Origin: Sphingorhabdus sp. YGSMI21
GTDB taxonomy: Bacteria; Pseudomonadota; Alphaproteobacteria; Sphingomonadales; Sphingomonadaceae
NCBI RefSeq assembly: GCF_002776575.1
Contig: NZ_CP022549.1
Location: 62,001-126,000 of the forward strand
Reading direction: 5' to 3'
DNA length: 64,000 nucleotides
In this document: positions 54,977 through 63,886 of the stretch, one piece after another
Layout: every line of letters begins with the position of its first letter
Position numbering within the stretch: the stretch's first letter is position 1
The notes under the pieces: generated by a model
Databases searched by the model: none
Seen by the model: the letters and a program-made list of their open reading frames with translations, nothing else
Told to the model about the DNA's origin: nothing
Translations under genes and position numbers: made by a program

Positions 54977-55609
54977 TTGAGTTTACTCGTTTCTTGGGCT
55001 ATCTTTCAACTTGATTATCGTTGGCATAATGGACCACGCAGAGCTGTGCTCCGGCCCGAACGGGGACATCAGGACCGTTTCAAATCAATATATAAGGGGC
55101 TGCTCTCGGCACGCTTCGCCGCCGTTCGCGTGCGAGTTGCCGATGGCCCGCCTCAACGCATCCGGAACAGTGGCGCGCAACATCTGCGCGGCGAGGAAGT
55201 GTGGCTGGTCGGCGAACATCGCTCAACCGGCGAGCGCAAATACTACCTCTCCAACCTGTCCTCCGACACGCCGATCAAGCAGCTTGCCGGAGCCATCAAG
55301 GCCCGGTGGGTCTGCGAACAGGGACATCAGCAACTCAAGGAAGAGCTCGGCCTCGATCACTTCGAAGGCCGATCATGGAAGGGGCTTCACCGACATGCGC
55401 TGATGTCGATGATTGCCTTGGCCTTCCTGCAATCCCGCCGCCTCAAGCAGGCCAAGGGGAAAAAAAGAAACGCCGGGCCACCACCACAGCCGAGCCTGCC
55501 GGCGATCAGGCAGGCCATCATTGAACGCCTCGCCAAACCTCCTGATCTGACGTGCCCACAGTGCGGACACTGCATCTCTCATCGCTCGCTCATAAATCTG
55601 CCAAAGTAG
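54977..55609 (+). pseudogene. IS701-type transposase, C-terminal fragment
   Basis: 210 residues without a plausible start. Seen: VRVADGPPQRIRNSG, HLRGEEVWLVGEHR, IKARWVCEQGHQQLKEELGL and HFEGRSWKGLHRHALMSMIA, the end of an IS701-family DDE transposase. The N-terminal half is absent, and the first 35 residues do not match. No end repeats located. Confidence 0.75.
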
Positions 55610-56569
55610 TGCTAGGTTCTGTTGACAAAAGGGATTCCCAAATCGCTTGGTTTCGGATTCATATGTGGACGCCCCCTTTGGCAAGGGCTTTTTTGCTGAG
55701 ATGACTTTGATCGGTTGCTTTCATATGTCCGGCCTGTTACTCCAAAGATGAGACACTAAACCTGCCGTTACGCTTTCCAGCCGATTGCGGCCATTTTTCT
55801 GACCGGCTTGATCCGGTTCGAAGCGGTCGGTCAGGAAACGCCCTAATGTTAAATATTTCTGAAATATTCAGCGGCGCGGACACTAGGATCGGTCAGGTAG
55901 TTTTTCTGATGGCACCGTACATCAGAAATCGGAAAATCATTAGCGATATCATCTTGTAAAAGAAAACTAGGATATAGCGATCGACAGCTTTTCTTATCAA
56001 TTGCCCAATAAGGTTGATAATATATCTTATGTTAAGTAATTGATATTATAAACCTTTATTAACCATATCTGATTTCTTAGTCAATTTTCAAACTTATGCG
56101 TTTCCAAAATCGGTGGAACCTGCAGTAATAACTCCAATTATCTAAATCACTTTCCACGAAATTCGATATCGATGCCAAAAAGCTACGAATGGTGGATCTA
56201 TGCCTAACCAATCGGTTATGACAGTTTACGTCTTTGTTCTTGGGTTCTCAACTTTCGTCTGTCTACGCCACTTCAGCAGGTAAGCGACGGGGATGATCAA
56301 CATTGACCGCAATAGTGCCGTTTGTCCGAGAATTAGCACGCGCTCCGCAACGGCTATCACCTGCCATAGTTACCTTGACTGCTGAGATCTTTAGGATCCT
56401 ATTGATCAACCAGTTTTGTCTCATGTAAATAGCCCGATACAAGTATGCCCGGATTCAAATTCGGCAAACGCGCACAGAACTCCACGCGATTCGAACACCG
56501 TCCACGGAAAGCGAAGGCCACTATACGGTCGCTGCTGAACCCGAAAAGCTTTGTTTGAGGCATAATATG
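55610..56569. other. AT-rich gene-free interval
   Basis: About 960 bp without a supported frame. It contains a perfect 8-1-8 dyad AATATTTC-T-GAAATATT at 55852-55868, a smaller CTGACCG...CGGTCAG dyad just before it (around 55799-55834), and an AT-rich stretch at about 55960-56100. This could be a regulatory or replication-related segment, or debris from mobile elements; no iterons or replication protein are present. Confidence 0.45.
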
Positions 56570-57652
56570 CTAGTGAATTGATTCCAACGTTTGGAACCCA
56601 CGGTTTCGAGCAGCGATGATTTCATCAGGATCAGCCTTCCAGACGAAGGGTTTGGGGTCGTTAGCGTTGTATTCTCGAACGAAGCGATTGATCGCGGCCT
56701 GGAGATCGACGAGCGAATGGAAGACGCCATTCTTGAGCCGCCGCCGGGTCAGCTTTGCGAAGAAGCCCTCGACGGCATTGAGCCATGAGCACGAGGTTGG
56801 TGTGAAGTGGAAGGTCCAGCGCGGATGGCGCGCGAGCCATTCCTGAACCTTGTCCTTCTTGTGTGCCGCATAGTTGTCGAGAATGACGTGAATGGCCTTG
56901 TTCTTCGGGACCTCGCGCTCGATCCGATTGAGGAAGCGGATGAACTCCTGATGCCGGTGGCGCTGCATGTTCTGGGCAATGACCGTTCCGTCGAGCACGT
57001 TGAGTGCTGCAAACAGCGTGGTCGTGCCATGGCGCTTGTAATCATGGGTCATGGTTCCGGCACGGCCCTTCTTCATCGGCAGACCGGGCTGAGTGCGATC
57101 AAGCGCCTGGATCTGCGACTTCTCGTCGAATGACAGCACCACCGCATGGGCAGGCGGCGAGACATAGAGGCCGACGATATCGTGAAGCTTCTCGGCGAAG
57201 GCCGGATCGTTGGACAGCTTGAACTGCCGCCAGCGATGCGGACTGAGGCCATGAGCTTTCCAGATCGCCTGGACAGTCGAGGCTGCCAGGCCGGCGACCT
57301 TCGCCATCGCGCGCAATGTCCAATGGGTCGCCTCGTGGGGCGGCGGCTCCTGCGTCAACCTGACGATCTCAGCTACGCGCTCCGCCGGGACCGGCACCTT
57401 GCCCGGCGGGCGGGACTTGTCGCGCAGCAGACCATCGACGCCTTCGTGCATGAACCGCTCTTGCCAGCGCCACACGCAGGTCTTGGACTTGCCGGTTTCA
57501 GCCATGATGGCCGAGGTTCCACGGCCGTCCCCGCTCAGAAGAACAATCCGCGCTCGCCAGACGTGCTTCTGCGAACTCATGGGATTAGCGATGATCGCCC
57601 GCAATCGCTGGCGATCGCTGGCAGACAGGGTGAATGATATACCGGTGCGCAT
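56570..57652 (-). CDS. IS630-family transposase
   Basis: 360 residues from the ATG at 57652 (MRTGISFTLSASDRQRL); an ATG at 57694 lies in the IS end. N-terminal HTH (MAETGKSKTCVWRWQERFM), then the DDE core: VVLSFDEKSQIQALDR, HVILDNYAAHKKDKVQEW and PTSCSWLNAVEGFFAKL. Complete length, probably functional. Confidence 0.93.
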   Translation of the reverse strand: MRTGISFTLSASDRQRLRAIIANPMSSQKHVWRARIVLLSGDGRGTSAIMAETGKSKTCVWRWQERFMHEGVDGLLRDKSRPPGKVPVPAERVAEIVRLTQEPPPHEATHWTLRAMAKVAGLAASTVQAIWKAHGLSPHRWRQFKLSNDPAFAEKLHDIVGLYVSPPAHAVVLSFDEKSQIQALDRTQPGLPMKKGRAGTMTHDYKRHGTTTLFAALNVLDGTVIAQNMQRHRHQEFIRFLNRIEREVPKNKAIHVILDNYAAHKKDKVQEWLARHPRWTFHFTPTSCSWLNAVEGFFAKLTRRRLKNGVFHSLVDLQAAINRFVREYNANDPKPFVWKADPDEIIAARNRGFQTLESIH

Positions 57653-57722
57653 GGGCGCAGACTCGCACATCACAGCGCAACAGGGAATCCCCAATCGGAC
57701 TCATCTTATCCGATCAATCCAC
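56573..57722 (-). mobile_element. IS630-family insertion sequence
   Basis: About 1150 bp between TA dinucleotides (56571-56572 and 57723-57724), the target of this family; ends start GTGAATTGAT and GTGGATTGAT. It carries one transposase. Its right edge touches the stop codon of the large fusion gene. Confidence 0.85.
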
Positions 57723-60280
57723 TAGATTATGTAGCGATCCCATCCAGCGTAGTGCTCGCCGCTTCCTTCTCCTTTTGGCAAGCTCAACCCGATGAGAAAA
57801 AGTCCGACCACAACGGATGCAACCATGCCGGATGACGCGGCACCATTCAGAAGGAATGGTGCTATCACGAGCCAGGCGCCGAAAGCGATATTTACGAACC
57901 GCAAGGCCCGCGCGACTTCGGCCGTCGCGATAATCGCGACCGTTATGACCAGCGCGCCCACGACGTGGTCGCTGTTTGCCATCGCCCCCTCGCTGCCGAG
58001 CGTGAGCCTGCTCAGCATGAGCCAGACGCCCAGAACAGTGCTTGCGATCAGCGTCCACGGGAAGGTGACGCCCCTGACCGTGTTATTCCAGATGGCGCGG
58101 ACATCGGTCATGTAATCTTCCTTGTCGATTTCGCCGCGCGATGCAGCACCGCCCTTGAAGAAGGTTCGCACAAGGGGTTTGCCCTCTTTCTTTGACCAGT
58201 AGAGATACTGGCCCATGGCAATAACCTCATCAAGGGAGAACGGTATCATGATCAGCATTGCCAGCGCAGCAATCAGGGCCGGAGTACTCCACGTCCCGAT
58301 CATGATCGGCTGTATGATCACGAAATAGATACTGACGACGCCAAGCGGGATGACGAGTATCCCGAAGAAAGTCACCATCCAAGGCATGGTCCGCCAGCGC
58401 GCTCTGGTCCCCATCACCGCCATCAGGATTTCCAGGACGTAACTGACAGCGCCAAGACCGGCATCCGGGATCGGCCAAGCCTTGGATATATCAGAGGTAA
58501 TGATTTCCTCGGTCCCGTTCTGTGGATCAACGAGCGATCCTGAGAAAAATGGCTCCCAGGCCCCATCGATATGGCCGAGCTGATAGGAGGTGAGCATGCG
58601 CGATATCAAAAGACCAATGATGCCCATCGCCACGATCGGGAAACGCTGCGCATCGGTGGACGGACTGTAGGTCCACCCCGGCGGGATGGACTTCTTGTCC
58701 ATCATGCCTTCCATACTCATGCCCGGCATCATCGGCACGAGAACCGAGAATGCGATCACCAATGTGCCTACAAGCAAATTGGTCAGATATTGTGCGGCGC
58801 TCGGGCTCCAGAAGAACAGCGGGGCAAAAAGCAGCCAGATCCCGATGAAGGCGGTCGCCCACTGGCCCAGCCAGGCAGTACGCTTCGAAAGCGACATTCC
58901 GCCGAAAATCGCCAATGCGATCCCGCTCAGCATATCGCTGATGGCAAGGGCGTTGGCGCGCCATTCGATCGACGGCAGACCCCGTTCGAGGGTTACGGCC
59001 ACGACCGAGGCGCGGGCGGTGTCGGCGGAAACGACGTCATAGACACCGGGGCTCGCGGCCAGCCACAGGCCGAGCCCGATGACCGCATAATGGGCCCATC
59101 GCGTTTCGCGTTGGGGACCATCCATATCGTGCATCTCACCAGCCATGTCCCCGGCCATTTGGTGTCCGTCATGCGACGAATGGTGTGGCGTTTGCGCAGT
59201 TTTTTCGGCGGAGCCTTTCGGATGCCACGCAACCCGCGCGGTATTAAGCTTGTTTGTCTCATACCATTTCTGCGGATCTGATTTCAAAGCTTCAACGATA
59301 GCCGGAAGCATCTCGCGGAGCGAGTGCTCAGGCTCCCAATTCAGCAGTTTCCGAGCGCGGGAAATGTCGAGAATATAATGCGCATTGGCATCATCAACCA
59401 TCCATTGCTTCACAAAACCATCGTGGCCAAGAATCTCCTCCTCAATCCATGTTCCCAGCTTCGCCACGGCCTTCGGAATCCGGACTGTGGTCCAGTCTTC
59501 GCCGTGGATTTCGCGATGAACGATGTCCTGGATCTCGGCGTAGCCCAGCGTATCCGGTTCGCCGATGAGTATCGGGGTCTCGCCGGGCAACTGGTCCCTG
59601 CGCGCAATCGTCTGTTCGACTGCCTTGGCCAAATCCTCGAGATGCAGCGCGGACTGCGCTGCACACAACATCCCGGGATAGAGATGCGCCGACACACGGT
59701 GTTCGTACACGCCGGCGATTTGCTCGGCAAGAAAGGCAGAGTGACCCTCGTCGTCATAGACGCCCGCAAACCGCAAGAAGACCACCGGTATTCCGCCGCG
59801 ATTTTCGCGCAGCACTTTTTCTGCATCGGCCTTCGATTGGGGATAAGGCCAAGTCGGCCCGATCGGCGAGGATTCATCGATCCGCTCGTCCGGCAGTGGC
59901 CTGGGTTCGTGGACCAGCATCGAGCTCGCATAGACAAATTGGTCGACATCAAAGTCCTGCAGCGCTGTGATCAGCCGGCGCGAACCCTCCACATTGACCT
60001 CTTGATATAAGGGGTTCGGTTCGCCCGTAATGTCGAAATAGGCAGCCAGGTGAATGCATGCCGCGATCTTGTTACCGTAAGCGGCTCTCACCGTTTCAAG
60101 GGCGTCGACAACCGACGCTTCTTGGGCGAGGTCGATCGAATATGAGGCCTCCAGTCCGGGGATGTCTTCCGAGGCTGACCGGTCGAGTCCGATTACGCGG
60201 TAGTCATCGCTTAATCGTCTGATAAGCGCGCGACCGATATATCCGTTCGCACCAGTTATGAGGACAAGGCCCTTTTCCAT
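57722..60280 (-). CDS. Fusion of NAD-dependent epimerase, SPW repeats and a VKOR-like segment
   Basis: 852 residues. Residues 1-330: SDR-type epimerase with VLITGANGYIGRAL and the YxxxK motif in WPYPQSKADAEK. Residues ~365-390: His/Met/Asp-rich linker (SSHDGHQMAGDMAGEMHD). Residues ~395-520 and ~740-845: SPW-type membrane repeats; between them a four-helix segment like vitamin K epoxide reductases (RWRTMPWMVTFFGI, PLGVVSIYF), but the expected CXXC reads GTWSTPALIAALA, without cysteines. ATG 60280 follows AAGGGG. The end GWDRYII is typical of SPW proteins, so the adjacent IS630 seems not to have cut it. Located 95 bp after the CBS gene with a hairpin between. Confidence 0.85.
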   Translation of the reverse strand: MEKGLVLITGANGYIGRALIRRLSDDYRVIGLDRSASEDIPGLEASYSIDLAQEASVVDALETVRAAYGNKIAACIHLAAYFDITGEPNPLYQEVNVEGSRRLITALQDFDVDQFVYASSMLVHEPRPLPDERIDESSPIGPTWPYPQSKADAEKVLRENRGGIPVVFLRFAGVYDDEGHSAFLAEQIAGVYEHRVSAHLYPGMLCAAQSALHLEDLAKAVEQTIARRDQLPGETPILIGEPDTLGYAEIQDIVHREIHGEDWTTVRIPKAVAKLGTWIEEEILGHDGFVKQWMVDDANAHYILDISRARKLLNWEPEHSLREMLPAIVEALKSDPQKWYETNKLNTARVAWHPKGSAEKTAQTPHHSSHDGHQMAGDMAGEMHDMDGPQRETRWAHYAVIGLGLWLAASPGVYDVVSADTARASVVAVTLERGLPSIEWRANALAISDMLSGIALAIFGGMSLSKRTAWLGQWATAFIGIWLLFAPLFFWSPSAAQYLTNLLVGTLVIAFSVLVPMMPGMSMEGMMDKKSIPPGWTYSPSTDAQRFPIVAMGIIGLLISRMLTSYQLGHIDGAWEPFFSGSLVDPQNGTEEIITSDISKAWPIPDAGLGAVSYVLEILMAVMGTRARWRTMPWMVTFFGILVIPLGVVSIYFVIIQPIMIGTWSTPALIAALAMLIMIPFSLDEVIAMGQYLYWSKKEGKPLVRTFFKGGAASRGEIDKEDYMTDVRAIWNNTVRGVTFPWTLIASTVLGVWLMLSRLTLGSEGAMANSDHVVGALVITVAIIATAEVARALRFVNIAFGAWLVIAPFLLNGAASSGMVASVVVGLFLIGLSLPKGEGSGEHYAGWDRYII

Positions 60281-60329
60281 AAATCACCCCTTCAATCTCG
60301 TCTTAACTCTTCCTACCAACATAGAAGAA

Positions 60330-60356
60330 GCCGCCCTCCGTTTGTCAGAGGGCGGC
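60330..60356 (-). terminator. Hairpin with T-rich tail between CBS gene and fusion gene
   Basis: GCCGCCCTC and GAGGGCGGC form a 9-bp stem with a 9-nt loop; on the minus strand TTCTTCT follows. It lies after the CBS stop and 50 bp before the fusion start, so it may end or attenuate transcription from the copper-type promoter. Confidence 0.6.
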
Positions 60357-60375
60357 CCTGCGACAGGTCACTAGA

Positions 60376-60756
60376 CTAGCAGCAACCTGCGGAGGCTTTT
60401 TCCTCAGCCGGTTTGGAGATTCCCTCGACAAGCTTGGCGGTCTTCGCGTCGTTATCGGACCGCGCGATATCCGCCTGCGAGACCATACCGCAGCATTTGT
60501 CCACTTCTGTGTCGGGCGTGACAGTGACAACCGACCGGGTCATTATATCTTCCACCCACGTATCTGGCGACTTTCCTTCGGCTACGACACGGCAGCAAAT
60601 GTCTCGATCGGTCACCACCCCGACAAGTTCGCCCTCGTTATCGACGACCGGAATTTCACCGCAGTCGTTCTCTACCATCAGCTTCGCCGCGTCCTGCGCG
60701 CTCGTCTCTTTATCGCAGCAGGCCGGGTCACTGGTCATAATTTCGCGAACATTCAT
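60376..60756 (-). CDS. CBS-domain protein with truncated second CBS motif
   Basis: 126 residues from the ATG at 60756 (MNVREIMTSDPACC); upstream extension to 60933 crosses the promoter. CBS 1 is complete (DCGEIPVVDNEGELVGVVTD). CBS 2 begins EDIMTRSVVTVTPDTEVDKCC and jumps to GMVSQADIARSD, lacking about 20 residues of its core; the joint is at a repeated Cys-Cys. Six or more cysteines, including a terminal GCC, suggest metal binding. A CueR-type promoter lies upstream. Confidence 0.85.
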   Translation of the reverse strand: MNVREIMTSDPACCDKETSAQDAAKLMVENDCGEIPVVDNEGELVGVVTDRDICCRVVAEGKSPDTWVEDIMTRSVVTVTPDTEVDKCCGMVSQADIARSDNDAKTAKLVEGISKPAEEKASAGCC

Positions 60757-60862
60757 GTTTGTCTCCTTTATTTGATGGAACTCGCCGACAAGAAAAGCCG
60801 TTTCCAAAGCCAGAGGATGCGGCATCCAACGGTGCCTCCTCGTCGAATCATACAATGACGGA

Positions 60863-60893
60863 AAGATAGGGCTTCCCATCATCGGAAGGTCAA
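60863..60893 (-). promoter_or_regulatory. CueR-type promoter of the CBS gene
   Basis: Minus strand -35 TTGACC (60893-60888) and -10 TATCTT (60868-60863) with 19 bp between them, containing the dyad CTTCCGATGATGGGAAG. Three similar boxes are at 61311, 63754 and 63822. Confidence 0.8.
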
Positions 60894-61310
60894 CAGTGTC
60901 CAAAAAATATTCTGGCAACGACCATCTGAACAATCGGACACTTCATGAAAACGCACAACTAACAGCAATGTTCCAATTTCTCCTTCGCTTCGCCTTTCTT
61001 GTAACCGCTAAACGCATATTGGCGCGGCTTGTGAAAGTTGGTAATGACGTGGGCCTCACTTTCCTGCGATCTGACAGGCGCTTGCGAAATTACTTTGGTC
61101 GCGCTCCTGATCTTGGTGGAGTTGTCTTCGGCGCTGCAAGCTGTCACATCGGCTGCGTCTCCGCTCCTTGTGCAAAGCAAATCCGGCAGGCGCGAACGGA
61201 AAAGCAAGTCTCATTTCTGTAAGGCCTGTTGACCAGTCATATTACCTATACGAATAAAGCTGCTCCAACCCCTCATAATTTTTCAATTTTAAAATGGCTC
61301 GTCGGGGGGG
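60894..61310. other. Divergent intergenic region, no supported gene
   Basis: Between the two divergent CueR-type promoters. Frames of 108 residues (plus, 60896-61222) and 82 residues (minus, 60959-61207) exist but no family or RBS supports them. Confidence 0.4.
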
Positions 61311-61341
61311 TTGACCTTCCAATGATGGGAAGCCCTATACT
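61311..61341 (+). promoter_or_regulatory. CueR-type promoter of the multicopper oxidase
   Basis: TTGACC (61311-61316), 19-bp spacer with CTTCCAATGATGGGAAG, TATACT (61336-61341). Transcription would start about 35 bp before the ATG at 61386. Confidence 0.85.
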
Positions 61342-61385
61342 TCTGGGCGAGCTGCAACTGAAAACGATTTTGGAGAATTTCCCCT

Positions 61386-62808
61386 ATGCCGCAGACAGGA
61401 TCGGCGAGCCGTGCTCGCTGGATCCGGCGTTGTGGCGATCGGTGCGGGAACCGCGGTAATCCTTGGAGCGGGCACCAGAGGATCTGTAGGTGCCAAGGCT
61501 GGTCAAAATGAACTCGTTCTCGAAGCGGGGAAAACCCTTGCATCGCTAATGGGCGAGCGGTTGCCACAAGTTCCTGTCTGGGGTTACAACGGCTTAGTGC
61601 CCGGACCCGAAATCAGAGTCCGGCAAGGGCAGCCTTTCAAAGCGCTTCTTAAAAACAATCTCGATGAGGGAACAACCATTCATTGGCACGGGCTGCGTGT
61701 GCCCAATGCGATGGATGGTGTGCCGCATCTGACGCAGGATCCCGTCGAACCGGGGCAAGCCTTCCTATATGAATTTACCCCGGCTGATGCAGGTACCTTC
61801 TGGTATCATCCGCACCAGCGCAGTTTCGAGCAGGTTGGACGCGGGCTTTACGGGCCCCTAATCATCGAGGAGGTTGGCCCACCGCAAGTCGACCGTGATA
61901 TTACCTGGGTGCTGGACGACTGGCGGATGAGTGATAGCGGAGAAATTAGCGGAGGCTTCGGTAGCCGGCACGATGCGATGATGGGGGGCCGAATCGGCAA
62001 CACGATCACCATCAACGCAAAACCACCAAAGCCCCTGGAGGTGCGTCCGAACGAACGGATCAGGCTCAGGTTGGTGAACGCCGCCAATGCGCGGATCTTC
62101 GGACTCGATTTCTCAGACATCGAGCCCGTTATTATAGCGCTCGATGGACAGCCCGTCAAACCACACACGCCGTCCGGACCGCTGTTGCTGGGGCCAGCGA
62201 TGCGCGTTGATCTAATCCTCGACCTTACCGAAGCATCTGCTACCCGGCATGAAATCCGCGATGTTTTCTACTCGGGTCTGGAATACAGCCTCAACGAGCT
62301 TGTTTATACGGGCACCTCGATACGCAGCGCGCCCTTGCAACACGCAGTCTCGCTGTCACCGAACCCACTCGCTGAACCCAATCTCGCCAATTCAGATCGT
62401 CACGAGATCCGATTTGGTGGCGGGATGATGGGTATGATGAGTGGGCGGAAAAGCGGTTCGAGAATGATGTCGGGAGGCATGATGGGCTGGACGGTCAATG
62501 GTGTTTCGGCAACTGGCCATGTCCATGACCCCATTATAACGACCCCGCAGGGCCGGACCCTCGTTCTTGACATGATAAACGACACCGCATGGTGGCACCC
62601 GATTCACCTGCATGGCCACAGCTTCCGGGTATTGTCCCGCAATGGCAATCCCACGCAATATCGCGAGTGGCAGGATACCGTGCTGATGTCTCCGCAGGAA
62701 CGCGTCGAGATCGCATTTGTCGCCGACAATCCGGGCGATTGGATGTTCCATTGCCACATCCTCGAGCATCAGGCTGCTGGGATGATGGCCACAATTCGGG
62801 TAAATTAA
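61386..62808 (+). CDS. Multicopper oxidase (CueO/CopA-like) with frameshift in the Tat signal
   Basis: The oxidase frame is open from GTG 61411 (465 residues), but RBS GGAGAA (61372-61377) fits only the ATG at 61386, in another frame. Removing one G of the GG at 61398-61399 joins them to MPQTDRRAVLAGSGVVAIG, a twin-arginine signal. So a one-base insertion or a sequencing error breaks the start. Copper motifs IHWHGLRV, WYHPHQRS, HPIHLHGHSF and HCHILEHQAAGMM are intact; a Met-rich piece (GGGMMGMMSGRKSGSRMMSG) lies near residue 345. It likely oxidises Cu(I) in the periplasm. Confidence 0.88.
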
Positions 62809-62824
62809 TATGAAAGGAAATTTG

Positions 62825-63271
62825 ATGAACTTACTTCTCAAGATTACTGCAGTTCTGGCTGCGTTTATGGCAATTCCCACACTCGCATCGGCCCAAGAGG
62901 CAAAGCCGCTCGCCACGATTTTCAAAAACCCGCAATGCAGCTGCTGCGAGAGTTACGGAGCCTATCTCGAGGCCAACGGATATCCGGTTAAAATGGTGGC
63001 GACCCATGACCTCGCCCTCATCAAGGAACGCCAAGGCGTACCGGCCGGGCTCGAAGGCTGCCACACGATGCTCATCGGGGGATATTTTGTGGACGGGCAT
63101 GTCCCTGTCGCAAGCGTCGACCGTCTTTTGAAAGAACGCCCCGATATTTTGGGGATCACGCTGCCAGGAATGCCTACCGGTTCGCCGGGAATGGGCGGTC
63201 CGAAATCCGGTACTTGGACAATTACGGCTGTCGCTCCGGACGGCGCCAAAAGCGTCTACAAGCGCTATTGA
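62825..63271 (+). CDS. DUF411 copper-associated periplasmic protein
   Basis: 148 residues from ATG 62825, preceded by AAAGGAAA; the ATG at 62810 would add five residues. Signal peptide ends at ASAQ. The DUF411 core has KNPQCSCCESYGAYLEANG, with the CXCC motif, then GLEGCHTMLIGGYFVDGHVP. The family occurs beside copper oxidases and is thought to bind metal. It is 17 nt after the oxidase and shares its promoter. Confidence 0.9.
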   Translation: MNLLLKITAVLAAFMAIPTLASAQEAKPLATIFKNPQCSCCESYGAYLEANGYPVKMVATHDLALIKERQGVPAGLEGCHTMLIGGYFVDGHVPVASVDRLLKERPDILGITLPGMPTGSPGMGGPKSGTWTITAVAPDGAKSVYKRY

Positions 63272-63286
63272 CTGCCGCAAACGATC

Positions 63287-63745
63287 CTAGCAGATACGCT
63301 CGTATCCAAATTTGTGACCGACATTCTTAGAACGGGTAGAAGTGGCATCACTGGCCAGGCCCTTGAGAATGGGACAGTCGGGACGATCATCGTTTGTACA
63401 CCCTTCGAGGAGATGCTCAAGAGCATCGATCATCGAGTGAATTTCCGCCGCCTTGTTCCGCAGAGCGACTAGATGGCTGTCGGCAACGTGTCGAACATCC
63501 TTGCTGGCCCGCTTCTCATCCTGCCAAAGACCGAGCAACTCTTTGATTTCGTCAATCGAAAAGCCCAGATTGCGGGCTCGGCGGATAAAGCGCAGCTTAT
63601 GGATATCGGCAGGATCGTAGAGCCGATAACCGGCGCCGGTTCGTTCCGCGGGCATGATAAGCCTGATCTTCTCATAGTGGCGGATCATCTTGGCCGAAAC
63701 GCCGGTCGTTCCAGCAGCCTCGCCGATCGTGTGGTAATGTCTCAT
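63287..63745 (-). CDS. cueR: CueR-type copper-responsive MerR regulator
   Basis: 152 residues from the ATG at 63745 (MRHYHTIGEAAG); upstream starts at 63757 and 63814 lie in the promoter. HTH motif SAKMIRHYEKIRLI. The Cu(I) loop is CTNDDRPDCPIL, with the CueR spacing, and the first Cys of Zn/Hg regulators is absent. It probably controls the four CTTCCCAT-type boxes in 60.8-63.9 kb. Confidence 0.92.
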   Translation of the reverse strand: MRHYHTIGEAAGTTGVSAKMIRHYEKIRLIMPAERTGAGYRLYDPADIHKLRFIRRARNLGFSIDEIKELLGLWQDEKRASKDVRHVADSHLVALRNKAAEIHSMIDALEHLLEGCTNDDRPDCPILKGLASDATSTRSKNVGHKFGYERIC

Positions 63746-63753
63746 GACCGCAC

Positions 63754-63782
63754 TCATAAGCTTCCCATGATGGGAATGCAAA
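63754..63782 (-). promoter_or_regulatory. cueR self-promoter with CueR-type dyad
   Basis: Minus strand TTTGCA (63782-63777) and TTATGA (63759-63754), 17-bp spacer, with ATTCCCATCATGGGAAGCT between. The shorter spacer than at the other three boxes fits a promoter that is repressed rather than activated. Confidence 0.6.
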
Positions 63783-63821
63783 TCCGTTGAGGGGATAGTC
63801 ACAATAAAGTTCACAAAGCTC

Positions 63822-63852
63822 TTGACCTTCCCATCATGGGAACCCTTATATT
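63822..63852 (+). promoter_or_regulatory. CueR-type promoter of the right-edge gene
   Basis: TTGACC (63822-63827), 19-bp spacer with CTTCCCATCATGGGAA, TATATT (63847-63852). The best match of the four boxes. Confidence 0.85.
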
Positions 63853-63886
63853 TCGGTCATTGATTGATTCGGAGAATAGAGAAGCG

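Noticed and set aside
55852..55868. Dyad considered as a replication origin iteron
   Set aside because: Single copy, no replication initiator or DnaA-box cluster nearby.
60896..61222. Frame of 108 residues between the divergent CueR-type promoters
   Set aside because: It begins inside the region upstream of the CBS promoter, has no RBS or family signature, and an antisense frame of similar size exists.
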